NCBI GenBank assembly: GCA_030824175.1
Contig: JAVBYH010000407.1
Coordinates: 1-15,450 of the forward strand
Length of the DNA stretch: 15,450 nt
Reading direction: 5' to 3'
DNA from: Bacteroidota bacterium
GTDB taxonomy: Bacteria; Bacteroidota; Ignavibacteria; UBA10030; UBA8401
The notes under the pieces are model-generated. The model was not told the origin of the DNA. It searched no databases and saw only the letters and a list, made by a program, of their open reading frames with translations. Both the position numbers and the translations under genes were made by a program. Shown one piece after another: positions 1 through 7,812 of this stretch (position 1 is its first letter; each line of letters begins with the position of its first letter).

Positions 1-717
1 TTCATTCTCGCGGAAGGCCTCGATGACGCGGAGGCGCTTCAGATGATCGGCCTTCTTCTGTGCGGGCATGTCGCCCTTCACTTCGGCGCGGAGCTTTGCC
101 GACAGGAACTCGACATCGACGCGTTTCAGCAGTTCCTTGATCGCCTCGCCGCCGATCTTCGCGACGAACTTGCGCGGATCGTCGTCCTCGAGGTCCTTGT
201 TCTTCTCCGGCAGCGTGTTGAGGATCTCGAAATACTGGTCCTCGGTGATAAGGTCCTTTTCCTGGAGACCGGTGGAGCCCGGGTTGATCACCACGTACGA
301 TTCGTAGTAGATGATGCGTTCGAGGTCCTTGTTCGTAATGCCGAGCACGTAGCCGATCTTCGACGGCAGCGAACGGAAATACCAGATGTGCACGACGGGC
401 ACGGCGAGGCCGATGTGGCCCATGCGCTCGCGCCGCACGCTTTTCTGCGTGACCTCGACGCCGCACCGGTCGCAGATGATGCCCTTGTACCGGATGCGCT
501 TGTACTTGCCGCAATGGCATTCCCAATCGCGCGTCGGCCCGAAGATCTTCTCGCAGAACAGACCGTCCTTCTCCGGACGGAACGACCGGTAGTTGATCGT
601 TTCGGGCTTCGTCACCTCGCCATAGGAGCGCGACAGGATCGCATCGGAGGATGCGAGGCTGATTGTGATCCGTGTGTAATTTTTCTTCGCGTGTGAATCA
701 AATGTTGTATAAGGCAT
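1..717 (-). CDS. rpoC: DNA-directed RNA polymerase subunit beta' (5' part, runs off left edge)
   Basis: Catalytic beta' subunit of RNA polymerase; only the first 239 residues are in the window. The reading frame is open to base 1. The N-terminal zinc ribbon is intact: CHCG (C67, C69) followed by CDRC (C82, C85). Around it are stretches typical of the beta' clamp, such as SFRPEKDGLFCEKIFGP (45-61) and RRERMGHIGLAVPVVHIWYF (95-114). The ATG start at 717 has GGAG about nine bases upstream (in TGGAGACAGG) and lies 16 bases after the rpoB stop, so both genes are surely co-transcribed and rpoC relies on its own ribosome binding site. The sequence style is that of Bacteroidota/Chlorobiota RpoC. No frameshift or missing residue is visible. 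Confidence 0.98.
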   Translation of the reverse strand, partial: MPYTTFDSHAKKNYTRITISLASSDAILSRSYGEVTKPETINYRSFRPEKDGLFCEKIFGPTRDWECHCGKYKRIRYKGIICDRCGVEVTQKSVRRERMGHIGLAVPVVHIWYFRSLPSKIGYVLGITNKDLERIIYYESYVVINPGSTGLQEKDLITEDQYFEILNTLPEKNKDLEDDDPRKFVAKIGGEAIKELLKRVDVEFLSAKLRAEVKGDMPAQKKADHLKRLRVIEAFRENE

Positions 718-733
718 ACGCCTGTCTCCATTG

Positions 734-3700
734 TCAATCAATTTTAATCTCAAGACCCAATCCCTGCAGTTCGCGCACAAGCACGTTGAAGGACTCGGGA
801 ATATTGGATTCGGGGAGGTTGTCGCCCTTGACGATCGCCTCGTACACCTTTGCACGACCGACGACGTCGTCCGACTTCACCGTCAGCATTTCCTGGAGCA
901 CATGGCTTGCGCCGTAGCCCTGGAGGGCCCAGACTTCCATTTCTCCGAAACGCTGCCCGCCGAACTGCGCCTTGCCGCCGAGCGGCTGCTGCGTGATAAG
1001 CGAGTACGGTCCGATGGACCGGGCATGGATCTTATCGTCGACAAGGTGAGAGAGCTTCAGGATGTAGATGATGCCGCAGGTGACTTCCTGATCGAACTTC
1101 TCGCCGGTGCGTCCGTCGAACAGCACGCTCTTCGAATCCGGGTTGAGCTGCGCGCGCTTGAGTTCCTCCTGCACATCCTCCCAGCTTGCGCCGTCGAAGA
1201 TGGGTGTGGAGTATTTCACGCCGAGCGCCTTGCCGGCCCATCCGAGGGCCGTTTCGAACAGCTGACCGAGGTTCATACGGCTCGGCACGCCGAGCGGGTT
1301 CAAGACGATGTCCACGGGGCGTCCGTCGGGCATGAACGGCATGTCTTCCTGCGGCACGATGGCCGCAACGACGCCCTTGTTGCCGTGGCGTCCCGCCATT
1401 TTGTCGCCGACGGAGAGTTTGCGTTTCTTCGCCACGTACACCTTGGCAAGCTGTACGATGCCCGGCGGCAGTTCGTCGCCGAGCGTGATCTTGTTCTTTT
1501 CGTGCTTGTAGGCTTCCTCGAGGTGGTTGAGCGTCTCGAAGTAATTGTCGTAGATCTTCTGGATAAGCGTGTTCTTGCGTTTCTCGTCCACCCAGTCGGC
1601 GCGGTAGTTGAGATTCGCGAGGTTTGCATTGTCGGCGAACGTGTCTTCCTTGAACATGACGCCGCTGCGGTACACGACATTGCCGTCGGTGTCGCGCACG
1701 CCGGTGGACTTCTCCTCGGCGAGGAGCAGGCCGAGCTTGCGGCTGAGCTTCTCGAAGTGGTCCTGGATCTGCTTCTTGTGGTCACGCTCGAGCTGGTCGA
1801 GGCGCTTCTTGTCGTCCTTCTTCGTATCCGCATCCTTCTTCTTGCGGCTGAAGAGCTTCGTGGAAATGACGATGCCCTTCATGCCCGGAGGCGCTTTCAG
1901 GGAGGCGTCCTTCACGTCGCCGGCCTTGTCGCCGAAGATCGCCTTGAGGAGCTTCTCTTCCGGCGTCGGATCGGTCTCGCCCTTCGGCGTGATCTTGCCG
2001 ATGAGGATGTCGCCTTCCTTCACTTCTGCGCCGATGCGGATGATGCCGTTCTCGTCGAGGTCCTTCGTGGCCTCCTCGCTGACGTTGGGGATTTCGCGCG
2101 TCAGTTCCTCTTCGCCGCGTTTCGTGTCACGCACCTGGAGTTCGAATTCCTCGATGTGGACGCTTGTATAGACGTCTTCGGAGACGATGCGTTCATTGAT
2201 GATGATGGCATCTTCGAAGTTGTACCCGCGCCACGGCATGAATGCGACCATGACGTTCTGGCCGAGTGCCAGTTCGCCGTTCTGTGTGGCGCAGCCGTCG
2301 GCGAGCACGTCGCCCTTCTTGAAGCGCTGGCCCGGAATGACGATGGCCTTCTGGTTGATGCATGTGTCCTGGTTGGTGCGGAAAAACTTTATCAGACGAT
2401 ACTCGACGCGGCGCTTGTCCTCGAAGCTGATGAGGGCCTCGATGTTCGTCTCCTCGATGTCGTAGAGGACGACGATCTTCTCGCCCGACACGTTCTCGAC
2501 GACGCCTGAGCGTTCGGCGATGACGCACGTGCGCGAGTCGCGCGCGACTTTTTCTTCAAGTCCCGTGCCCACCACGGGGGCGTGGGGCCTGAGGAGCGGA
2601 ACCGCCTGGCGCTGCATGTTCGAGCCCATAAGGGCGCGGTTCGCATCGTCGTGTTCGAGGAACGGGATGAGCGCGGCGGCAGCGCTGACGATCTGCGTCG
2701 GCGCGATGTCCATATAGTTCAGCTCATCGGGATTGCGGACGACGAAGTCCCCGCGATGGAGGGCCGTGACGCGGTCAGCGGTGATGCGTCCCTTGTCGTC
2801 CATGGGCGTGTTGGCCTGGGCGATTGTGAATTCGTCTTCCTGTTCCGCATTGAGATAATCGATGTCGAGCGTCGCTTTGCCTTTTTTCACCTGGCGGTAC
2901 GGCGTTTCGATGAAGCCGTATTCGTTCACGCGGGCGTGGATGCAGAGCGATGAGATAAGACCGATGTTCGGACCTTCAGGCGTCTCGATGGGGCAGAGAC
3001 GGCCGTAATGCGTATAGTGCACGTCGCGCACCTCGAAGCCGGCGCGTTCGCGCGTGAGGCCGCCCGGTCCAAGGGCCGACATGCGGCGCTTGTTCGTGAG
3101 CTCGGCCAGCGGATTCGTCTGGTCCATGTACTGCGACAGCTGGTTTGTGCCGAAGAATGCGTTGATAACGCTCGAGATGGTGCGGGCGTTCACGAGGTCC
3201 TGGGGCGAGAACGCCTCCTGGTCGCGGATGTTCATGCGCTCGCGGATTGTGCGGACCATGCGGCTCAGGCCGACGTTGAACTGGGCCGAGACCTGCTCGC
3301 CTACGGTCTTCACCCGGCGGTTGCCGAGGTGATCGATATCGTCGACCGATGCTTTGCCCTGCTGCATTTCGAGCAGGTAACGGATGATCGCGATGATGTC
3401 TTCCTTCGTGAGGGTCGTTGTGGCGACCGGGATATCCAATTTCAATTTCGCATTGAGCCGATGACGGCCGACATCGCCGAGATCGTAGCGTTTCGGATTG
3501 AAGAAGAGCTTGTCGATGAGGTTCTTCGCCGTATCGAGATCGGGGGCGTCGCCGCTCCGGAGCTGGCGGTAGATGGCCTCGAGGGCGTCTTCTTCGGAGT
3601 GGACGGCGTCCTTCTGGATCGTGTTGGCGATCACCGAACGGCTGCCCGATTCCTCGGATTTGAGGAGCTTGATTTTCTTGACTTCGGCCTTTTTAATCTT

Positions 3701-4522
3701 CTTGATGGACTCGTCGTCCATGACCGCATCCTTGTTCAGGATGATTTCGCCCGTCTTGCGGTCGACAACGTCGCCGCAGATGATGCGTCCCTTGTATTCC
3801 TTCAGGTCGACGTCGGCGAGCTTCACTTCCTCGACGAGGTCGAAGAGGCCCATGATCTCGTCGTCGGAGGAGTATCCGAGCGCGCGCAGGAGCGTCGTGA
3901 CGGGGAATTTCTTCTTCCTGTCGATGTACGCGTACATGACGTTCGAGATGTCCGTCGTGAACTCGACCCACGACCCGCGGAACGGAATGATGCGCGCCGA
4001 GAAGATCGGCGTGCCGTTCGGGTGGAAGGACTCGCTGAAAAACACGCCAGGCGAGCGGTGGAGCTGGCTCACGATGACGCGTTCGGCGCCGTTGATGATG
4101 AACGTGCCGCGGTCTGTCATGTACGGCAGGTTGCCAAGGTACACGACCTCCTCGATCGTATCGGAATACCCCTCGCCCGTTTCCGCCTTCGTCGACAGTC
4201 GCAGCTTCGCCTTCAGGGGAACGGCGAACGTGAGTCCGCGTTCCTGGCATTCGCGCACGGTATATTTCGGCTTCTCCACGTAATACTCGACGAACTCGAG
4301 GAGGAAATTCTCTCTCGTGTCCATGATGGGGAAGTTCATCAAAAATACCTGCTGCAGTCCCTTGTTCTTCCGTTTGTGCGGAGGGATGCGTTCCTGAAGA
4401 AAATGCTCGAACGATTCGATCTGCACATTCAGCAAATCTGGATAATCGACTACGGTGGGAATTTTTGCGAATGAATAACGCGAAGTGCGGGGATCCAATG
4501 TAGTACTGGATTGGCTTTTCAA
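734..4522 (-). CDS. rpoB: DNA-directed RNA polymerase subunit beta
   Basis: Beta subunit of RNA polymerase, 1262 residues and apparently full length. Recognisable parts are the N-terminal RGTFIINGAERVIVSQLHRS region (lobe/protrusion), the rifampicin cluster (residues about 458-490, with QLSQYMDQ and RRMSALGPGG), GRLCPIETPEGPNIGLIS, the active-site region KMAGRHGNKG (from K1041), and the C-terminal MEVWALQGYGA segment. The start is a TTG at 4522: it is the first in-frame start codon after AAGGAG (4531-4536), eight bases away, and the protein from there aligns with the usual RpoB N-terminus, while the first internal Met lies near residue 65. Residue 477 is Asn, at the position of E. coli His526. 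It follows rplL after a 241-base gap with an attenuator-like stem-loop, and precedes rpoC by 16 bases. Confidence 0.98.
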   Translation of the reverse strand: MKSQSSTTLDPRTSRYSFAKIPTVVDYPDLLNVQIESFEHFLQERIPPHKRKNKGLQQVFLMNFPIMDTRENFLLEFVEYYVEKPKYTVRECQERGLTFAVPLKAKLRLSTKAETGEGYSDTIEEVVYLGNLPYMTDRGTFIINGAERVIVSQLHRSPGVFFSESFHPNGTPIFSARIIPFRGSWVEFTTDISNVMYAYIDRKKKFPVTTLLRALGYSSDDEIMGLFDLVEEVKLADVDLKEYKGRIICGDVVDRKTGEIILNKDAVMDDESIKKIKKAEVKKIKLLKSEESGSRSVIANTIQKDAVHSEEDALEAIYRQLRSGDAPDLDTAKNLIDKLFFNPKRYDLGDVGRHRLNAKLKLDIPVATTTLTKEDIIAIIRYLLEMQQGKASVDDIDHLGNRRVKTVGEQVSAQFNVGLSRMVRTIRERMNIRDQEAFSPQDLVNARTISSVINAFFGTNQLSQYMDQTNPLAELTNKRRMSALGPGGLTRERAGFEVRDVHYTHYGRLCPIETPEGPNIGLISSLCIHARVNEYGFIETPYRQVKKGKATLDIDYLNAEQEDEFTIAQANTPMDDKGRITADRVTALHRGDFVVRNPDELNYMDIAPTQIVSAAAALIPFLEHDDANRALMGSNMQRQAVPLLRPHAPVVGTGLEEKVARDSRTCVIAERSGVVENVSGEKIVVLYDIEETNIEALISFEDKRRVEYRLIKFFRTNQDTCINQKAIVIPGQRFKKGDVLADGCATQNGELALGQNVMVAFMPWRGYNFEDAIIINERIVSEDVYTSVHIEEFELQVRDTKRGEEELTREIPNVSEEATKDLDENGIIRIGAEVKEGDILIGKITPKGETDPTPEEKLLKAIFGDKAGDVKDASLKAPPGMKGIVISTKLFSRKKKDADTKKDDKKRLDQLERDHKKQIQDHFEKLSRKLGLLLAEEKSTGVRDTDGNVVYRSGVMFKEDTFADNANLANLNYRADWVDEKRKNTLIQKIYDNYFETLNHLEEAYKHEKNKITLGDELPPGIVQLAKVYVAKKRKLSVGDKMAGRHGNKGVVAAIVPQEDMPFMPDGRPVDIVLNPLGVPSRMNLGQLFETALGWAGKALGVKYSTPIFDGASWEDVQEELKRAQLNPDSKSVLFDGRTGEKFDQEVTCGIIYILKLSHLVDDKIHARSIGPYSLITQQPLGGKAQFGGQRFGEMEVWALQGYGASHVLQEMLTVKSDDVVGRAKVYEAIVKGDNLPESNIPESFNVLVRELQGLGLEIKID

Positions 4523-4530
4523 GTCAACCG

Positions 4531-4553
4531 CTCCTTAAGGTCACGAGACCTTA
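4531..4553 (-). promoter_or_regulatory. Hairpin abutting the rpoB Shine-Dalgarno sequence
   Basis: On the minus strand TAAGGTC, loop TCGT, GACCTTA forms a perfect 7-bp stem with a tetraloop (4536-4553). Its last base is also the first base of the rpoB Shine-Dalgarno AAGGAG (4531-4536), which stands eight bases before the TTG start. Such a structure could affect ribosome loading on rpoB. The structure is seen in the sequence; its function is inference. Confidence 0.45.
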
Positions 4554-4617
4554 GAATTGTGAAAAAATCTTGGCTGTCAAAGATCGGAAACCCGCAACCA
4601 CAGGTCTCCGAGAAAAT

Positions 4618-4675
4618 AATACACAAGCCGATAATGCTCGTTCTCTAACGAAGAGTCATTACCGGCTTGTGTGTT
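4618..4675 (-). promoter_or_regulatory. Long stem-loop between rplL and rpoB, likely attenuator or RNase III site
   Basis: ACACAAGCCG (4621-4630) pairs with CGGCTTGTGT (4663-4672); one A/C mismatch follows, then TAATG pairs with CATTA (4632-4636 with 4657-4661), and TCGTT/AACGA close a CTCT tetraloop at the tip. That makes 20 base pairs in all. In the direction of rpoB transcription the stem is followed by ATTATTTT, a weak U tract. In E. coli the rplL-rpoB gap contains a partial terminator that lowers rpoBC expression and an RNase III cleavage site. By position and shape this is probably the counterpart. A plus-strand terminator reading is less likely because no plus-strand gene lies here. 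Confidence 0.7.
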
Positions 4676-4763
4676 CAGAATTTTTTGTCGCGAGTAGCGT
4701 AACTACGCAACATACGTTCCTTCAAAAAAGTTCTCGATAATAGAAACAGACACTGGAGGGGAA

Positions 4764-5135
4764 TTACTTCAATTCCACTTTGGCGCCGGCTTCTTCGAGT
4801 TCCTTCTTTAATTTATCGGCATCGGCCTTGTTCAAGCCTTCTTTGACCACTTTGGGTGCGCCGTCGACGAGGTCTTTGGCTTCTTTCAAGCCGAGGCCTG
4901 TTGCCGCACGGACAACCTTAATGACGTTGATCTTCGATGCGCCGCCGTCTTTGAGCTCGACGGTGAATTCGGTCTGGGCTTCGGCTGCCGGAGCTGCCGG
5001 GCCTGCGGCTGCAACCGCCGCAACGGGGGCTGCTGCTGTGACGCCGAATTTCTCTTCGAGGGCTTTTTTGAGTTCGACCGCTTCGAGAAGCGTCAATTTT
5101 TCAATTTTTTCGACAATTTCTGCGACTGCTGACAT
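4764..5135 (-). CDS. rplL: 50S ribosomal protein L7/L12
   Basis: Stalk protein of the large ribosomal subunit, which recruits translation factors; 123 residues, normal for the family. Residues 1-30 form the helical dimerisation domain that binds L10 (EIVEKIEKLTLLEAVELKKA). Residues about 34-55 are the Ala/Pro-rich hinge. The C-terminal domain carries KINVIKVVR and GLGLKEAKDLVDGAPK, the factor-binding face. The ATG at 5135 has a strong AAGGAG eight bases upstream. It lies 45 bases after rplJ, as usual for the stalk gene pair, and before a long stem-loop that separates it from rpoB. Confidence 0.98.
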   Translation of the reverse strand: MSAVAEIVEKIEKLTLLEAVELKKALEEKFGVTAAAPVAAVAAAGPAAPAAEAQTEFTVELKDGGASKINVIKVVRAATGLGLKEAKDLVDGAPKVVKEGLNKADADKLKKELEEAGAKVELK

Positions 5136-5180
5136 TGTTGTGTCTCCTTAAGGGTAATTGATCTATTTGCAATTTGTCTG

Positions 5181-5702
5181 TTAAGCGGCTTTCTGCTGCT
5201 CGATCGCTTCGATCGTGCCGACGAGGTCGCGCATGACAGCGTTGAGCGTGCCGACGATCCCGCTGACGGGGGCGTCGAGACTTCCGAGAATGCTCGCAAT
5301 GAGTTCCGGGCGTGAGGGGATCTTGGCCAATTCGGGCAGTTTCGCGCCGTCGTAGACCTGACCCTCGAGCACACAGAGCTTGGAAATGAGTTTTTCGTTC
5401 TTCTCCTTGAACTTCTGGAGGATCTTAGCCGGTGCAGCGGCGTCTGCGTACGCAAATGCAATGGCGGTGGCGCCTTTGAGCGTCGGATACACTGTCTCGT
5501 ATCCGCCGACCTGCTCCAACGCTTTTTTTGCAAGTGTGTTCTTGACGACTAAATATTCAATCCCGGACTTGCGGAACTCGCTTCGAAGAACTGTGATCTT
5601 CTCGACAGAAATTCCGGTAAAGTCGGTAAAGAACATTCCCTGCGCCCTGGCGAATTTCTCCTGAAGCGAGGCGATAGCTTGTTCTTTTTCTGACCGTGTC
5701 AT
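5181..5702 (-). CDS. rplJ: 50S ribosomal protein L10
   Basis: Base of the ribosomal stalk: binds 23S rRNA and carries L7/L12 dimers on its C-terminal helix. The protein has 173 residues, as expected. Family landmarks are the N-terminal FARAQGMFFTDFTGISVEKI, the segment IEYLVVKNTLAKKAL, and a C-terminal helix rich in Ile, Glu and Ala. The ATG at 5702 fits the family start, but the bases before it (ATAGTTACCA) hold no good Shine-Dalgarno sequence. That is notable because a structured leader lies just upstream (5721-5763), where feedback control by L10 would act. It is followed closely by rplL. Confidence 0.97.
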   Translation of the reverse strand: MTRSEKEQAIASLQEKFARAQGMFFTDFTGISVEKITVLRSEFRKSGIEYLVVKNTLAKKALEQVGGYETVYPTLKGATAIAFAYADAAAPAKILQKFKEKNEKLISKLCVLEGQVYDGAKLPELAKIPSRPELIASILGSLDAPVSGIVGTLNAVMRDLVGTIEAIEQQKAA

Positions 5703-5720
5703 TGGTAACTATGCGTGTGT

Positions 5721-5763
5721 GCCGATGATGAGAAGCTCCCGTTCGTCACGGGCACCATTCGGC
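5721..5763 (-). promoter_or_regulatory. Candidate L10 leader structure upstream of rplJ
   Basis: In the 97-base rplA-rplJ gap the minus-strand RNA can fold into one long interrupted hairpin. GCCGA pairs with UCGGC, AUG with CAU after a two-base bulge (CA), then an unequal internal loop (GUG against AGCUUCU), then CCCGU with ACGGG around the loop GACGA. In many bacteria L10 (with L12) represses its own operon by binding a kink-turn-containing leader at this place. The position and the bulged stem fit that family. I could not confirm the kink-turn residues, so the identity is inference. Confidence 0.45.
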
Positions 5764-5799
5764 GATGAGTATATGAGTGCGTAATTTTTGTGTGTCGTC

Positions 5800-6495
5800 T
5801 TACATCTGTACAACAGAGCGATCGATGTGCACGCCGGGTCCCATTGTCGTCGAAATGGAGATGCTTTTCACATACTGCCCCTTCGAGGATGACGGCTTCA
5901 TTTTTGCGATCGTGGCGAGGAACGCCTTGATGTTTTCGACTAATTTTTGTTTTTCGAAGTTGGCTTTTCCCACTGTGGCGTGAACGACGCCCGCTTTGTC
6001 GACGCGGAACTCGATCTTACCGGCCTTCACTTCTTTCACTGCGGAGGCGACATCGGCCGTGACCGTGCCGCTTTTGGGGTTCGGCATTAAGCCGCGGGGT
6101 CCGAGGATCTTGCCGAGTTTGCCGAGTTCGACCATCACGTCCGGTGTGGCAACGATGACATCGACATCAGCCCAGCCCGCCTTGATCTTGTCCAGATATT
6201 CCTGAAAACCGGCATAATCAGCACCGGCGGCTTTCGCCTCTTCGTCCTTGGGGGACTTGGCGATCACGAGGACGCGAACGTCCTTGCCGATACCGTGCGG
6301 GAGGGCGACGGTGCCGCGGATGGCCTGATCGGCCTTCTTGGGATCGACGCCGAGGCGCACTGCAATATCCATGGCTTCGGAGAATTTCGCCGACGCCGTT
6401 GTCTGTGCAAGAGCGACGGCTTCGTCGATGGTCGCGTACATTTTCTTCGCGTCCACCTTTTTTGCAACTGCTTTAAAGCGTTTTGACTGTTTCAT
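5800..6495 (-). CDS. rplA: 50S ribosomal protein L1
   Basis: L1 stalk protein of the large subunit, 231 residues, full length; it helps release E-site tRNA, and in many bacteria represses its own operon. Recognisable parts are the N-terminal KQSKRFKAVAKKVDAKK, the segment GKDVRVLVIAKS, the signature LGKLGKILGPRGLMPNPKSG and the C-terminal SISISTTMGPGVHID. The frame stays open to 6540, but the ATG at 6495 begins the conserved N-terminus and has AAGGA eight bases upstream, so it is preferred. The 83-base gap after rplK holds a possible L1-binding structure. Confidence 0.97.
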   Translation of the reverse strand: MKQSKRFKAVAKKVDAKKMYATIDEAVALAQTTASAKFSEAMDIAVRLGVDPKKADQAIRGTVALPHGIGKDVRVLVIAKSPKDEEAKAAGADYAGFQEYLDKIKAGWADVDVIVATPDVMVELGKLGKILGPRGLMPNPKSGTVTADVASAVKEVKAGKIEFRVDKAGVVHATVGKANFEKQKLVENIKAFLATIAKMKPSSSKGQYVKSISISTTMGPGVHIDRSVVQM

Positions 6496-6529
6496 TGTAT
6501 TCGTCCTTGTTTCGGAGTAAGTGGTGCAA

Positions 6530-6576
6530 GCGCAGCGCATCCGCCGTCATGACGGGACGCGGCTCCCACGTGAGAC
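6530..6576 (-). promoter_or_regulatory. Possible L1-binding autoregulatory site between rplK and rplA
   Basis: The minus-strand RNA reads GUGGGAGCC (6569-6561), then a GCCG/CGGC stem closed by the palindrome CCGTCATGACGG (6544-6555), then GGAUGC (6542-6537). CACG below the loop can pair with CGCUG with one bulged base. A GUGGGAG strand facing a second purine-rich strand recalls the L1 site of 23S rRNA as I remember it, and L1 represses its own operon in E. coli. The motif and the pairing are seen; the assignment is tentative. Confidence 0.35.
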
Positions 6577-6578
6577 AA

Positions 6579-7004
6579 TTATGCTTCGACGGTAATGCCG
6601 AGGCTCTTCGCAGTGCCTTCGATCATCCGCATGGCGGCTTCGACGCTGCCGGCGTTCAGATCGGGCATTTTCAGTGTGGCGATTTCCTGGACCTGCATGC
6701 GCGTGACCTTGCCCACCTTGTTGCGGTTCGGTTCGCCCGATCCCTTGGGGAGCTTGGCGGCCTTCAGCAGCAGCACGGCGGCCGGCGGAGTCTTCGTGAT
6801 GAACGTGAACGACTTGTCGGAATAGACCGTGATGACGACCGGAATGATCATTCCGTTCTCTTTTTGGGTCTTCGCGTTGAACTGCTTGCAGAACTCCATG
6901 ATGTTGACGCCCTTTTGACCAAGCGCAGGGCCGACCGGAGGGGCGGGATTCGCAGCGCCGGCGGGAATCTGAAGCTTCACGTACCCGGTTATCTTTTTTG
7001 CCAT
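6579..7004 (-). CDS. rplK: 50S ribosomal protein L11
   Basis: L11 of the GTPase-associated centre of the large subunit, 141 residues, the standard length. The N-terminal domain shows the conserved PAGAANPAPPVGPALGQKGV and NIMEFCKQFN, with the proline-rich face that is the thiopeptide-binding region in other bacteria. The C-terminal domain contains the 23S rRNA-binding segment, ending IEGTAKSLGITVEA. The ATG at 7004 matches the family N-terminus (MAKKITGYVKLQ); only a weak GAG lies upstream. It follows nusG by 34 bases and precedes rplA by 83 bases. Confidence 0.98.
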   Translation of the reverse strand: MAKKITGYVKLQIPAGAANPAPPVGPALGQKGVNIMEFCKQFNAKTQKENGMIIPVVITVYSDKSFTFITKTPPAAVLLLKAAKLPKGSGEPNRNKVGKVTRMQVQEIATLKMPDLNAGSVEAAMRMIEGTAKSLGITVEA

Positions 7005-7038
7005 AACATTCTCGAGTTAAAATTTGTTGTAACAGCTA

Positions 7039-7587
7039 TTATTTTTCAATTTCGACCTGGCCGAAGTCCAGTTCCACCGGAGTCTTGCGGCCGAAGATGC
7101 TCACCATCACCTTGAGCTTCAATTTTTCTTCATTCACTTCCTGCACAAAGCCCGTGAAGCTGTTGAACGGACCGCTGATGACCTTTACCGGCTCGCCGAT
7201 ATGGAAGGGCACTTCGATCTGCTCGCCCGATTCGTTCTTCTCCTGGATGCGTCCGATGAGACGCTTCACTTCGTCCGGCTGGAGGGGCTGCGGCTTGTCT
7301 TTCGTTCCCACAAAACTCAGCACCGACGGGGTGTTGAGGATCAGGTGCTTCGTCTTCTCGTCCAGCACGGCTTCGACAAGGATGTAGCCGGGGAAAAAGT
7401 TCTTCGTCTTGCTCTTCTTCTTGCCGTCCTTCACCTCGAACACTTTTTCCTCTGGAACGAGGACGCGCGTAATGCGGTCCTGCAGGTTGAGCTGTATCGA
7501 CTCGTTGTCGATGGCCAGCTTCACCTTGTTCTCGTGTCCGGAATACGTGCGGACGACATACCATTTATGTTGTGAAGTTTTTTCCAC
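7039..7587 (-). CDS. nusG: Transcription termination/antitermination protein NusG
   Basis: Elongation factor that binds the RNA polymerase clamp and links transcription with Rho or the ribosome; 182 residues. The NGN domain begins KWYVVRTYSGHENKVK (8-23) and includes the characteristic KNFFPGYILVEA. The KOW domain occupies the C-terminal third, with HIGEPVKVISGPFNSFTG and a final beta strand VELDFGQVEIEK. The start is GTG at 7587, three bases after the secE stop; the only nearby ribosome-binding signal is AGGGGA inside the end of secE, so translation is probably coupled to secE. No ATG lies closer to the conserved start. Confidence 0.97.
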   Translation of the reverse strand: MEKTSQHKWYVVRTYSGHENKVKLAIDNESIQLNLQDRITRVLVPEEKVFEVKDGKKKSKTKNFFPGYILVEAVLDEKTKHLILNTPSVLSFVGTKDKPQPLQPDEVKRLIGRIQEKNESGEQIEVPFHIGEPVKVISGPFNSFTGFVQEVNEEKLKLKVMVSIFGRKTPVELDFGQVEIEK

Positions 7588-7590
7588 TCG

Positions 7591-7773
7591 TTAAAAGATC
7601 CCCTGCAACGCTTTGCTGACGACGGTGTCGACGACGTACACAAACGCGGAAATCAGGAAACAGACGACAAGCACAACCATCGTCGATTCGCGAAGTTCCT
7701 GCTGAGTGGGCCATGTGACCTTGCCCATCTCTTTGATGACGTCCTCGAAAAAATTAATGATTTTATCTTTCAT
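7591..7773 (-). CDS. secE: Preprotein translocase subunit SecE
   Basis: Small essential subunit of the SecYEG translocon in the inner membrane, 60 residues, the short single-span form found outside the gammaproteobacteria. It has an amphipathic N-terminal helix with the conserved KEMGKVTWPTQQELRES (14-30), then one membrane span of about 18 residues (VVLVVCFLISAFVYVVDT). The frame is open upstream to 7839, but that extension would run into tRNA-Trp, so the ATG at 7773 is the likely start even though its Shine-Dalgarno is weak. It is placed between tRNA-Trp and nusG, as in many bacteria. Confidence 0.96.
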   Translation of the reverse strand: MKDKIINFFEDVIKEMGKVTWPTQQELRESTMVVLVVCFLISAFVYVVDTVVSKALQGIF

Positions 7774-7812
7774 CGGAAGAATTCTTTCGGATGCCTGATT
7801 GTGTGGTGGTAG

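Noticed and set aside
731..2509. Long plus-strand open frame (592 codons) opposite rpoB
   Set aside because: It is antisense to the conserved rpoB frame; its composition is a by-product of GC-rich codon use and it resembles no protein I know. The same holds for the frame at 3008-4474.
4551..4580. Promoter for rpoBC with TTGACA at 4575-4580 (minus strand)
   Set aside because: The -35 is perfect, but the best -10 (TTCTAA, 18-base spacer) matches only half of the consensus and lies within the SD hairpin. Possible but not supported enough to list.
4681..4763. Second terminator hairpin (GTAG/CTAC) after rplL
   Set aside because: The stem is short and followed by an A run on the transcript.
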